The notes under the pieces were generated by a model. It was not told the origin of the DNA. It searched no databases and saw only the letters and a list, made by a program, of their open reading frames with translations. Shown here in pieces: positions 16,080 through 24,351 of a DNA stretch of 64,000 nucleotides. The number at the start of each line of letters is the position of its first letter. Position 1 is the first letter of the stretch. The DNA is from Aestuariirhabdus sp049985285 (GTDB lineage Bacteria > Pseudomonadota > Gammaproteobacteria > Pseudomonadales > Aestuariirhabdaceae), in assembly GCF_049985285.1 (NCBI RefSeq), contig NZ_JBNIEU010000004.1, positions 124,001 to 188,000 of the forward strand. Direction: 5' to 3'. Made by a program: the position numbers and the translations under genes.

Positions 16080-18683
16080 GTGCTAGAAGCTTACCGTAAA
16101 CACGTAGAAGAGCGCGCCGCCTTGGGTGTTCCACCCAAACCACTGGACGCAGAACAAGTCGCCGCCTTAGTCGAGCTGCTGAAAAACCCGCCCGCTGGCG
16201 AAGAGCAGACCGTCCTGGACCTGATCACTAATCGCGTCCCCCCCGGAGTTGACGAGGCCGCCTACGTTAAAGCGGGCTTTCTATCCGCTGTCGCCAAAGG
16301 CGAATCCAGCTCTCCCCTGATCGACAAAGCAGCGGCGGTAAAACTGCTCGGCGGAATGCTGGGTGGCTATAACATCGAAACTCTGGTTTCCCTGCTCGAC
16401 GATGGAGCCCTGGGAGAGATTGCCGCCGAACAGCTGAAGAAAACCCTTCTTGTCTTTGACGCCTTCCACGATGTAGAGGAGAAAGCCAAGGGTGGCAACG
16501 CCAATGCCCAGGCTGTAATGGAGTCCTGGGCTGAAGCAGAGTGGTTTACCAGTCGCGACAAGGTTGCCGAAAGCATCAAAGTTGCCGTCTTCAAGATAAC
16601 CGGCGAGACCAACACCGACGATCTGTCTCCGGCTCCCGACGCCTGGTCACGCCCCGATATCCCACTGCACGCCAACGCCATGTACAAGATGGAGCGCGAT
16701 GGCTTAACTCCGGAAGAGCCCGGTGTTAAGGGACCCATTGCCCAGATCAACGAGGTCAAGGCCAAAGGCTTGCCCGTTGCCTTCGTTGGTGACGTTGTCG
16801 GCACCGGCTCCTCACGCAAATCAGGCACCAACTCGGTACTCTGGTTCTTCGGTGAAGACTCTCCCGGCGTCCCTAACAAGCGCGGCGGTGGTATCTGCAT
16901 CGGTGCCAAGGTCGCCCCCATCTTCTTCAACACCATGGAAGATGCTGGCGCGCTGGTATTTGAAGCACCCGTCGACAAGATCGGCATGGGTGATGTGATC
17001 GAGATTCGCCCTTACGACGGCAAGATTCTGAATGAAAGCGGTGAGGTCCTCTCTGAGTTCGGTTTCAAATCCGACGTCATTCTGGACGAAGTTCAGGCGG
17101 GTGGCCGTATTCCCCTGATTATCGGCCGAGGCCTGACCGATAAGGCGCGTGCCGCACTGGGACTGGAGCCAAGCGATCTGTTCCGTGTACCCACGATGCC
17201 TGCCGACAGCGGCAAAGGCTTCTCCCTTGCACAGAAAATGGTAGGTAAAGCCTGTGGCGTCGAAGGCGTTCGCCCTGGCACTTACTGTGAGCCTAAAATG
17301 ACAACGGTCGGCTCCCAGGACACCACCGGCCCGATGACCCGCGACGAACTCAAAGACCTGGCCTGCCTCGGTTTCTCCGCCGACCTGACCATGCAGTCCT
17401 TCTGCCATACTGCCGCCTACCCCAAGCCGGTCGACGTGCAGATGCAGCATAGCCTGCCCGATTTCATCATGAATCGCGGTGGTGTTTCCCTGCGTCCCGG
17501 TGACGGCGTCATCCACAGCTGGTTGAACCGTATGCTGCTGCCCGATACTGTCGGTACCGGTGGTGATTCCCACACCCGTTTCCCGATCGGTATCTCCTTC
17601 CCGGCTGGCTCCGGCCTGGTAGCCTTCGCAGCTGCCACCGGCGTTATGCCGCTGGATATGCCCGAGTCTGTTCTGGTGCGTTTCAAAGGCAAGCTGCAAC
17701 CCGGTATCACCCTGCGTGACCTGGTTAATGCGATCCCCTATTACGCAATCCAGCAGGGTCTGCTGACCGTTGACAAGAAAGGCAAGATCAATATCTTCTC
17801 TGGCCGCATTCTGGAGATCGAAGGCCTTCCCGACCTCAAGGTTGAGCAAGCCTTCGAACTGTCCGATTCCGCCGCCGAGCGGTCTGCCGCAGCCTGCAGC
17901 ATCAAGCTCGACGAAGCGCCTATTCGCGAGTACCTGAACTCCAACATCACCATGCTGCGCTGGATGATCGAGCAGGGTTACGGGGACGTCAGAACCATCG
18001 AACGTCGCGCTCAGAATATGGAGCAGTGGCTGAAGAATCCCGAGCTGATGAGTGGCGATGCCGATGCCGACTACGCCGCAGTCATCGACATCGACCTTGC
18101 CGACGTTAAGGAGCCTCTGGTTGCCTGCCCTAACGACCCGGACGACGTCAAACTGCTCTCCGACGTAGCCGGAACCAAGATCGATGAGGTATTCATTGGC
18201 TCTTGCATGACCAACATCGGCCACTTCCGTGCTGCCGGTAAGCTACTCGACGCTACCAATGACACTCTGTCCACTCGCTTCTGGATGACACCTCCGACAA
18301 AAATGGACGAAGCTCAGTTGATGGAAGAGGGTTACTACAACATCTACGGCACAAAAGGTGTGCGCACCGAAATGCCAGGATGCTCCCTCTGCATGGGTAA
18401 CCAGGCGCGTGTCGCTCCGGGTGCGACGGTTATCTCTACCTCCACCCGCAACTTCCCCAACCGTCTGGGGACTGGTGCCAACGTCTATCTGGGCTCTGCC
18501 GAACTCACCGCAGTATCTGCCATCATGGGCAAACTGCCGACTCCGGCTGAGTACATGGACTATGCGAAAAACCTCGACAGCATGTCTGCCGATGTCTACC
18601 GCTACCTGAACTTCAATGAAATGGAGTCTTATCAGAAAGCGGCGGACGAAGGACAGCGCATCGCTGCGGTCCAGGTTCAGTAA
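16080..18683 (+). CDS. acnB: Aconitate hydratase B
   Basis: An 867-residue [4Fe-4S] enzyme that isomerises citrate to isocitrate in the TCA cycle and usually also hydrates 2-methylaconitate. The AcnB domain order is seen: HEAT-like N-terminal domain (1-160), swivel domain 4 (about 165-370, GTGSSRKSGTNSVLWFFG) and domains 1-3. Iron-sulfur ligands lie in FIGSCMTN and PGCSLCMGN; active-site GTGGDSHTRFPIG is intact. The start is GTG at 16080 (LEAYRKHVEERAALG follows, matching the family start). A perfect terminator follows. Confidence 0.98.
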   Translation: MLEAYRKHVEERAALGVPPKPLDAEQVAALVELLKNPPAGEEQTVLDLITNRVPPGVDEAAYVKAGFLSAVAKGESSSPLIDKAAAVKLLGGMLGGYNIETLVSLLDDGALGEIAAEQLKKTLLVFDAFHDVEEKAKGGNANAQAVMESWAEAEWFTSRDKVAESIKVAVFKITGETNTDDLSPAPDAWSRPDIPLHANAMYKMERDGLTPEEPGVKGPIAQINEVKAKGLPVAFVGDVVGTGSSRKSGTNSVLWFFGEDSPGVPNKRGGGICIGAKVAPIFFNTMEDAGALVFEAPVDKIGMGDVIEIRPYDGKILNESGEVLSEFGFKSDVILDEVQAGGRIPLIIGRGLTDKARAALGLEPSDLFRVPTMPADSGKGFSLAQKMVGKACGVEGVRPGTYCEPKMTTVGSQDTTGPMTRDELKDLACLGFSADLTMQSFCHTAAYPKPVDVQMQHSLPDFIMNRGGVSLRPGDGVIHSWLNRMLLPDTVGTGGDSHTRFPIGISFPAGSGLVAFAAATGVMPLDMPESVLVRFKGKLQPGITLRDLVNAIPYYAIQQGLLTVDKKGKINIFSGRILEIEGLPDLKVEQAFELSDSAAERSAAACSIKLDEAPIREYLNSNITMLRWMIEQGYGDVRTIERRAQNMEQWLKNPELMSGDADADYAAVIDIDLADVKEPLVACPNDPDDVKLLSDVAGTKIDEVFIGSCMTNIGHFRAAGKLLDATNDTLSTRFWMTPPTKMDEAQLMEEGYYNIYGTKGVRTEMPGCSLCMGNQARVAPGATVISTSTRNFPNRLGTGANVYLGSAELTAVSAIMGKLPTPAEYMDYAKNLDSMSADVYRYLNFNEMESYQKAADEGQRIAAVQVQ

Positions 18684-18692
18684 GCGAACCCA

Positions 18693-18728
18693 GCATAAAA
18701 AAACCCGCCTCGGCGGGTTTTTTTATGC
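18693..18728. terminator. acnB terminator
   Basis: CCCGCC (18704-18709) pairs with GGCGGG (18712-18717) and the stem extends through A7/T7 and GCAT/ATGC to 18693 and 18728, a perfect 36-bp inverted repeat 9 bp after the stop codon. Confidence 0.9.
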
Positions 18729-19057
18729 GCGCAAAACGACCCACAGAATTTATTGGCTATTTGCATTCTTAGGTTGGATTTTTGCTCCATGGCAGTAAAG
18801 GAGAGCACCCTGTTCTGTACAAAAGTTGGTAGGAGTCAGTCTGGCCCCCAACAGCCGTTTCGTGCATAAGTTGGTTGGTTGCTGTAGTGGTCAAAACAGC
18901 GGCTCCGCGCACAAAGCCGACCTTAGAGCATTGTTCGTCTGAATAAGCAGGCTTACCGAAAGCGGACGTTTTCGAACGCCGACCTGCTGGTCAACGCCAC
19001 TGCTGCGATATACCAGCCACAGCCTTTTATCCAACACACAACATTCGAAAAGCATCA
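18729..19057. other. Gene-free interval at the left edge of the accessory block
   Basis: About 330 bp with no supportable ORF, RNA or terminator. It contains AAAGCGGACGTTT at 18959-18971, nearly matched in inverse orientation at 29944-29956 on the other flank of the block. It may hold gene remnants, but nothing can be named. Confidence 0.4.
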
Positions 19058-19495
19058 TCAGCCTTCGTTGACGTCATAGTCGCGGCCAAACGGCACAAAC
19101 ATCTTATCCAGCGTTACTTGCTCAAGCTGAGAACGGATATTGGTTTCGATGTCTGCAAAAAGATCTGTAAACACCCCATGCACTTTGCAATGGTCCTGCC
19201 ACCCCGAGAAGGGGTTGTCGATACCCTCTGCAATCAGCGGACTACCTTGAACCGCATCATAGACCTCTCTCAAGGTAATCTCATTAGGACTACGATCCAA
19301 TGCCAGACCGCCTGTGGCACCGCGGTAGGATTTAAGGATACCCGCCTTGACCAGCTGAGAAACGATATGTCGCACTCGAGTAGGGTGGGTCTTAACCCAC
19401 TTAGCAATGGTTTCTGTACGGAGCCGCTGGGGCGCATTAGCCGCAACAAAGGAAAGGATGTAGGAAGCCGTGATTAGACGAGTCGAGCGGGCCAT
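19058..19495 (-). CDS. Rrf2-family transcriptional regulator
   Basis: A 145-residue winged-helix DNA-binding protein. The N-terminal helix-turn-helix (TRLITASYILSFVAAN, then TETIAKWVKTHPTRVRHIVSQLVKAGIL) and wing YRGATGGLALDRSP are typical of Rrf2. Unlike IscR or NsrR it has a single cysteine (Cys103), so the usual three-Cys iron-sulfur cluster site is missing; it probably senses something else or is cluster-free like CymR/YwnA types. It lies downstream of the betaine operon on the same strand, 122 bp from the second hydratase gene, and may be transcribed separately. The target is unknown. Confidence 0.85.
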   Translation of the reverse strand: MARSTRLITASYILSFVAANAPQRLRTETIAKWVKTHPTRVRHIVSQLVKAGILKSYRGATGGLALDRSPNEITLREVYDAVQGSPLIAEGIDNPFSGWQDHCKVHGVFTDLFADIETNIRSQLEQVTLDKMFVPFGRDYDVNEG

Positions 19496-19617
19496 CGCGA
19501 TTTTTTCGGTTTGATGAGGCTAGCTACGTAGCGCTCATAGGTTGGTATCAAGGTCGATCGCTGGAATTCTGAGGATGCCTCCTACAAATGTCAAAGTCAT
19601 CGTAACAATTTGCGCCT

Positions 19618-20427
19618 CTAGCCCTGACCAAATCTCGGCTCCCTCTTTTCAAGGAATGCCTGCACACCCTCAATAAAATCAGAGCTATCGGAACAGAGAA
19701 TGAAAGACTGCAGCTCCTCATCCAACTGTGTAGCCAGTTCTGCCAGCCTGCGCTGAGCCAGCAATGCTTTCATCCGAAGCTGAGCGGAGAGAGAACCAGC
19801 GGACAACTTTTCAACGACATCAGCAACCGTTTGATCAAGATTTCCGACATCGGCGACGCGATTAACCAACCCCCAAGCCAGAGCCTCTTCGGCTCTTAAC
19901 GGTCGATTCGTGCTGAGCACCTCTAATGCTCGTTTCTCACCAATCAACGTTGGCAGACGATAAGTCAGGCCACCATCAGGTGTTGTCCCCAAAGCGGCAT
20001 AAGCCGGAACAAATCGGCTACCCTGCTCAGCCAGCAGGATATCGGCAGCACACGCGAGGCTCATACCATAACCTGCAGCCGCGCCACGAACCGCCGCAAT
20101 AACCAGGCAGGGGATCTCCGCCAACGCCAGAATCACATGATGCGCCAGCCCGATGTAGCGAGTCAGCATCTGCTTACGTTCTCGCGGGGAAACCGCCAAC
20201 AACTGCTGAAAGAATTGCACATCGCCGCCGGCGCAAAACACAGGTCCTTCGGCTTCTATAACCAGCACTTGCAGCGATTTATTGCCGCGACATTCGGTCA
20301 GAATCACTAGCAAAGAAGCAAACATCCCCTCGGAAATAGAGTTTCGCGCTTCTGGTCTGTTCAGTGTGATCGTGCCGACACCATTTTCTAGCTTAAAACC
20401 AATGGGTGAAGCGAGATAGGGCCTCAA
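19618..20427 (-). CDS. Enoyl-CoA hydratase/isomerase family protein
   Basis: A 269-residue crotonase-fold enzyme. I choose a TTG start at 20427 because GGAGG lies 7 bp upstream and the frame upstream is not conserved-looking. Visible: VGTITLNRPEARNSIS, oxyanion-hole motifs FCAGGD and VRGAAAGYGMSLA, then FVPAYAALGTTPDGG and LEKREPRFGQG. The Asp-Gly-Gly at the second catalytic position recalls PaaG-like isomerases rather than Glu/Glu hydratases, so it may isomerise or hydrolyse rather than hydrate. Last gene of the operon 26403-19618, 91 bp after the transporter; probably acts on an intermediate of the same pathway. Confidence 0.85.
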   Translation of the reverse strand: MRPYLASPIGFKLENGVGTITLNRPEARNSISEGMFASLLVILTECRGNKSLQVLVIEAEGPVFCAGGDVQFFQQLLAVSPRERKQMLTRYIGLAHHVILALAEIPCLVIAAVRGAAAGYGMSLACAADILLAEQGSRFVPAYAALGTTPDGGLTYRLPTLIGEKRALEVLSTNRPLRAEEALAWGLVNRVADVGNLDQTVADVVEKLSAGSLSAQLRMKALLAQRRLAELATQLDEELQSFILCSDSSDFIEGVQAFLEKREPRFGQG

Positions 20428-20518
20428 TGCGTTGCCTCCAATTCGATAATGACAGGGATTACATAAGAGCGGCCTCCACTCGGGAAGCCGCCTATCGAGG
20501 GTCAGTGTGCAAACTGCA

Positions 20519-22153
20519 TTAGGCCTTACTTGCAAGCGCCTCCGGTCCAGCCGTTGATGCTCCATGTGACTTGGAATCTGTCGGGTTTATGCGCGCAGTC
20601 TTGGCAACGGGAACAGCTTCATTCAGGTCTTCACGCAACCAGCGCAGCAGAGACAAAAACGAGATTCCCATCAGCACGGCCAGCGGTAGACCCACCGCAA
20701 TACTGGCGGTCTTGAGCGGGTCCAGACCGCCGATATTCATCACCACCAGGCCGGTCGCACCGAGGATTAGCGCCCAGAACAGTCGGTTATAGCGGGTCGG
20801 TTCCTGACCGTCATGCAATTGCTTGGAAGCGATCGAAGCCATCACGTACGCGGAGGAGTCGACCGTGGTGCCGGAATAGACAAAACCAACGAAAACGAAC
20901 AGCGGCAACACCAGCCACTCCATCGGCAGTTGCAACAGCACACCGAGAATGGCCGCCGGTGCACCATCGTCTTTCATGGTTTGCAAAACAGGGAACACAT
21001 CGTTCATTTCGGCGTACATCATATTGTTGCCGAACAGCATGAAGAACAACATACAGCCAGCACTACCTGCTAGGGTGACGGTCAGGCCGATCTCACGGAA
21101 GGTACGCCCCTTGGAGATTCGGGCAATAAAAATACCCATATAGGGGCCGTAAGCCGCCCACCAGGCCCAGTAGAAGATGGTCCACCACTGCGGGAACATG
21201 CTCTTGCCGATCGGGTCGGTGTAGAACGACATGCGCGCAAATTCAGACAACATGAGGCCGAAGCTATCGGTAGCCAGGTTGAGCATGAAGAAGGTGGGGC
21301 CACCGACAAAGACGATGAAACAGAGTAGCAGTACCGCCACCAAATTGACGTCACTGAGGATTTTGATCCCTTTCTTCAATCCCAGTACCACCGAAGTAAC
21401 AAAGATTGCGGTCCAGATGCAAACCACCGCTACATCTACGCTGAAGGTGTGTTCAATACCGAGCAAGCGGCTGAGCGCCTCAGCCAGCATTGGGGTGCCA
21501 GATGCCAGCGTGGTCGCGGTTGCACCCACCAGACCAAAGATCAACATGATATCGATAATTTTACCCACCAGCCCGTTGGCATGACGCTCGCCGATGATAC
21601 CTGCACAAGCGCTGCTAAGGCGCAGACCGCCACTCTTGCGGTTGTAGTAGGCATAACCGATGGGGAAAGCGGTGAGACAGTAAAAGGCCCAGCCGATCGG
21701 CCCCCAGTGGAACATACCGTACATGGCGGCATACTCGGCGGCAGCCTGGCTTTTAGACTCCAGGCCGAACGGGGGCGAATCGTAGTAGTAGGTCCATTCG
21801 ATCGCAGCCCAGTAGATCAGCGCGGTGCCGATACCGGAGCAGAAGAACATCGCGATCCAACTCATGCGGCTGAACTCGGGTCGCGCTTCGGCACCCCCAA
21901 GGCGAATGTGGCTGTATTTGCCAAAAGATAGCCACGCCACCGCACCCAGAAACAGCGCACCGGCCCAGATATAGACGAAACCGAGTTGATCGGTGAAGAA
22001 GTTGAACATCGTTTTCACGATGGTTTTGGCGCTCTCCTCAAACAGGATCATGGAGAGCAACACCACTGATATGGTGATCAGTGCGGGCCAGAATATCCCT
22101 TTATCCACGGCTGCTACGTCGCCGTTGGCAGGGTGTTTGTTGTTATTCGTCAT
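20519..22153 (-). CDS. BCCT-family transporter, CaiT-like (carnitine/butyrobetaine-type betaine)
   Basis: A 544-residue, 12-helix inner-membrane transporter of quaternary ammonium compounds. Aligned by hand to remembered E. coli CaiT at a constant +8 offset, the aromatic substrate residues are kept: Trp150, Trp324, Trp331, Trp332, Tyr335, Met339, with Glu119 and Tyr122 in AIEWTYYYDSPPFG. CaiT Arg262, which replaces the sodium ion in that Na-independent antiporter, is Asn270 here, as in Na-coupled BetP. Inference: a CaiT-like substrate range but Na-driven uptake. The cytosolic C-tail is short and lacks a long osmosensory helix. It is the fourth gene of the operon, between the acyl-CoA dehydrogenase and the second hydratase. 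Confidence 0.92.
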   Translation of the reverse strand: MTNNNKHPANGDVAAVDKGIFWPALITISVVLLSMILFEESAKTIVKTMFNFFTDQLGFVYIWAGALFLGAVAWLSFGKYSHIRLGGAEARPEFSRMSWIAMFFCSGIGTALIYWAAIEWTYYYDSPPFGLESKSQAAAEYAAMYGMFHWGPIGWAFYCLTAFPIGYAYYNRKSGGLRLSSACAGIIGERHANGLVGKIIDIMLIFGLVGATATTLASGTPMLAEALSRLLGIEHTFSVDVAVVCIWTAIFVTSVVLGLKKGIKILSDVNLVAVLLLCFIVFVGGPTFFMLNLATDSFGLMLSEFARMSFYTDPIGKSMFPQWWTIFYWAWWAAYGPYMGIFIARISKGRTFREIGLTVTLAGSAGCMLFFMLFGNNMMYAEMNDVFPVLQTMKDDGAPAAILGVLLQLPMEWLVLPLFVFVGFVYSGTTVDSSAYVMASIASKQLHDGQEPTRYNRLFWALILGATGLVVMNIGGLDPLKTASIAVGLPLAVLMGISFLSLLRWLREDLNEAVPVAKTARINPTDSKSHGASTAGPEALASKA

Positions 22154-22256
22154 GGTCTAGATACCCTCATTTTTATATTTTTACATTTTTATTGTCGGTT
22201 AACTGCGTCAATAAATCTCCCGGTTGCAGACCTCCTGGTAAGCGTTGAAAAGGTTG

Positions 22257-23447
22257 TTAGGGTTGGGCGATCGCTGCAGACGTTCGGGCGCCCGGCTGCT
22301 GTCGCAAAATGGATTTGCCGATAATGTGGCGCTGGATCTCGGAGGTTCCCTCCCAGATCCGCTCGATGCGGGCGTTGCGCCAGATCCGCTCGACCGGAGT
22401 TTCATCCATCAACCCCATGCCGCCATAGATCTGCACCGCGTTGTCGGCCACCATAGCCAGCGTTTCGCTGGCAAACAGCTTGGCCATCGCTGCATCGGCG
22501 TCGCTCATGCAGCCCTGATCCATCCGCCAGGCGGTTTCCAGCGCCAGCAGATCGGCGCAACGCAAGCGCGTTGCCATATCCGCGAGCAGGAAGGAGACTC
22601 CTTGGTTGTCACCGATGGGGCGGCCGAACTGTTGCCGCTCCGATGCCCAAGCCGCAGCCAGATCGAACGCCCGTTGCGCCTGGCCAACACAGCTGGCCGC
22701 CACCATCACACGGCCGGCGATAAGCCACTCGTTGGCTACTTGCCAGCCCTCTCCGACCTGCCCCAATACCCGATCTGCAGGCACCGGGCAGTCGTCGAAG
22801 AAGAGTTCGTACTGGTGATAACCACGGTTGCTGACGCAGCGTGGACCGCGGCGAATCGTCAGCCCCGGTGTATCGCTATCGACCAGAAACGCGGTCACCT
22901 GGTTACGCGGCCTGACTGCCGATTCATCCACGCCGGTCACCGCAAAGACGATGGCGAAATCCGCCTCACCGGCATGACTGATAAAGTGTTTGGCGCCGTT
23001 GATCAGGTACACGTCACCGTCACGCTCGGCTCGGGTACGGATGCTCGCTGCATCGCTGCCAGCACCCGGTTCTGTCAGGGCGAAACAGTCCAACTTGTCA
23101 CCCCGTACACAGGGCAGCAGATAGCGTTCAGCTTGCTCGCCGCTGCATGCCATCAGAATCTTGCTGGGACGGGCGACAGAGACCTGCAGCGCCCAGGAAA
23201 CCTTGCCTAGCTCCCGCTCGATCAGCGCCTGTGACAGGGCATCGAGACCGGCACCACCGACCGACTCGGGCATGTTGAAGGCATAGAGACCGACCTCGAT
23301 GGCGCGCTGCCGGATCTGGGCCGCCAGTTCGGTCGGCACGTCACCGCTGCGCTCCACTACATCTTCGTACGGTAGCAATTCGCGCTCAACAAACTGGCGT
23401 GCGGTTCTGATCAGCAGTTGATGCTCTGTGGTCAGTTGGAAATCCAT
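22257..23447 (-). CDS. Acyl-CoA dehydrogenase
   Basis: A 396-residue FAD enzyme that introduces a 2,3-trans double bond into an acyl-CoA and passes electrons to ETF. Visible: N-terminal helical domain (MDFQLTTEHQLLIRTARQFV), FAD-binding FALTEPGAGSDAASI (125-135), INGAKHFISHA, arginine-containing RQQFGRPIGDNQ, QIYGGMGLMDE, and the catalytic base Glu366 in RIWEGTSEIQ. CaiA of E. coli, which works in the reverse direction, has no Glu at this place, so this enzyme looks like a true dehydrogenase. In context the substrate may be gamma-butyrobetainyl-CoA or a related betainyl-CoA (inference). Third gene of the operon. Confidence 0.93.
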   Translation of the reverse strand: MDFQLTTEHQLLIRTARQFVERELLPYEDVVERSGDVPTELAAQIRQRAIEVGLYAFNMPESVGGAGLDALSQALIERELGKVSWALQVSVARPSKILMACSGEQAERYLLPCVRGDKLDCFALTEPGAGSDAASIRTRAERDGDVYLINGAKHFISHAGEADFAIVFAVTGVDESAVRPRNQVTAFLVDSDTPGLTIRRGPRCVSNRGYHQYELFFDDCPVPADRVLGQVGEGWQVANEWLIAGRVMVAASCVGQAQRAFDLAAAWASERQQFGRPIGDNQGVSFLLADMATRLRCADLLALETAWRMDQGCMSDADAAMAKLFASETLAMVADNAVQIYGGMGLMDETPVERIWRNARIERIWEGTSEIQRHIIGKSILRQQPGARTSAAIAQP

Positions 23448-23476
23448 GCTCTGCTCCGTATTAGGGGCCGAAAGGG

Positions 23477-24268
23477 CTACTGACCGATCCAGTCTGGATC
23501 GCGCTTCTCGACGAACGCCTTAGCACCTTCCTGCGCGTCGCTGCTCTCCAGCATCTGCATGAATTTCGGCCAAGTCCTGGCGCGCAGCGCAGCGTAGCTT
23601 TCGGTGAAGCTGAGTTTCTCGGTCATCAGTACGGCTTCTTTGATCGCCGCCAGCGATAGTGGCGCGGCCTTGAGCAGATCTGCCGCCAGAGCACGGGCGC
23701 GCTCCATCAATTGTTCGGCGGGTACCACTTCGTTAATCAGACCATGACGTTCCAACTCTGCAGCACTCTGACGACGCCCAGCCATCAGAATCTCCATCGC
23801 CTTGGTGCGTGGCAGCAGCTTGGGCAACATGAAGGTAGCGACATCTGGCGCGACACCGATGCGTACTTCGGGCAGATAGAACTCGGCATGCTCAGCTGCG
23901 AGGACAAAATCGGCACGCAGCAACATCTCAAAGCCGGCCCCCACCGCCAGCCCGTTAACCGCGCAGATAACCGGCTTGTAGAGACTGGTCATCTCAGGGA
24001 AGCCGGCGAAGCCTCCCTCGCCAAAGTCCTCCAGATACTCTTCGCCTTCAGCGACCGCATTGAGATCCCATCCCGCGCAAAAAAACTTCGATCCGGCGCC
24101 GGTTAGGATGGCGACGCGCAGGGTGGGGTCGTCGCGGAAGTCGGCAAACAGCTGGCTCATCACGCGGCTTAAGGGGGCATCCAGCGTGTTAGCTTTAGGG
24201 CGATCCAGGACGATCTCCAGGATCTGGCCGTTACGGGTAACCTTCAGAAAATCACTTGTGTTGGTCAT
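23477..24268 (-). CDS. CaiD-like enoyl-CoA hydratase (carnitinyl-CoA dehydratase type)
   Basis: A 263-residue crotonase. Its similarity to E. coli CaiD is unusually close through the N-terminal two thirds: NGQILEIVLDRPKAN, FRDDPTLRVAILTGAG, KFFCAGWDLNAVAEGE, GGFAGF, and KRDPDW near the C-terminus. Both catalytic glutamates are kept (Glu114 and Glu134, matching E. coli Glu111 and Glu131), with oxyanion-hole residues in CAGWDL and GLAVGAGFE. It should hydrate crotonobetainyl-CoA or a similar enoyl-CoA reversibly. It lies between the CoA ligase and the dehydrogenase, 29 bp from the latter. Confidence 0.9.
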   Translation of the reverse strand: MTNTSDFLKVTRNGQILEIVLDRPKANTLDAPLSRVMSQLFADFRDDPTLRVAILTGAGSKFFCAGWDLNAVAEGEEYLEDFGEGGFAGFPEMTSLYKPVICAVNGLAVGAGFEMLLRADFVLAAEHAEFYLPEVRIGVAPDVATFMLPKLLPRTKAMEILMAGRRQSAAELERHGLINEVVPAEQLMERARALAADLLKAAPLSLAAIKEAVLMTEKLSFTESYAALRARTWPKFMQMLESSDAQEGAKAFVEKRDPDWIGQ

Positions 24269-24351
24269 TGTTCACTCCGGGTATGGAGGCAGGTTTGTGT
24301 GAAACCTGCCAAGTATCAAGTTAGTGTCTGGTGTTAGGAGAACGGCAAAAG

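Noticed and set aside
16821..18224. 467-codon open frame antisense to acnB
   Set aside because: It lies wholly opposite a well-conserved enzyme gene, has no recognisable domain or ribosome-binding site, and arises from GC-biased codon use.
22154..22256. Possible third AraC-type operator upstream of the BCCT gene
   Set aside because: Only a CGACA-like fragment on the opposite strand is found; the TTGTTACA core and second half-site are missing.
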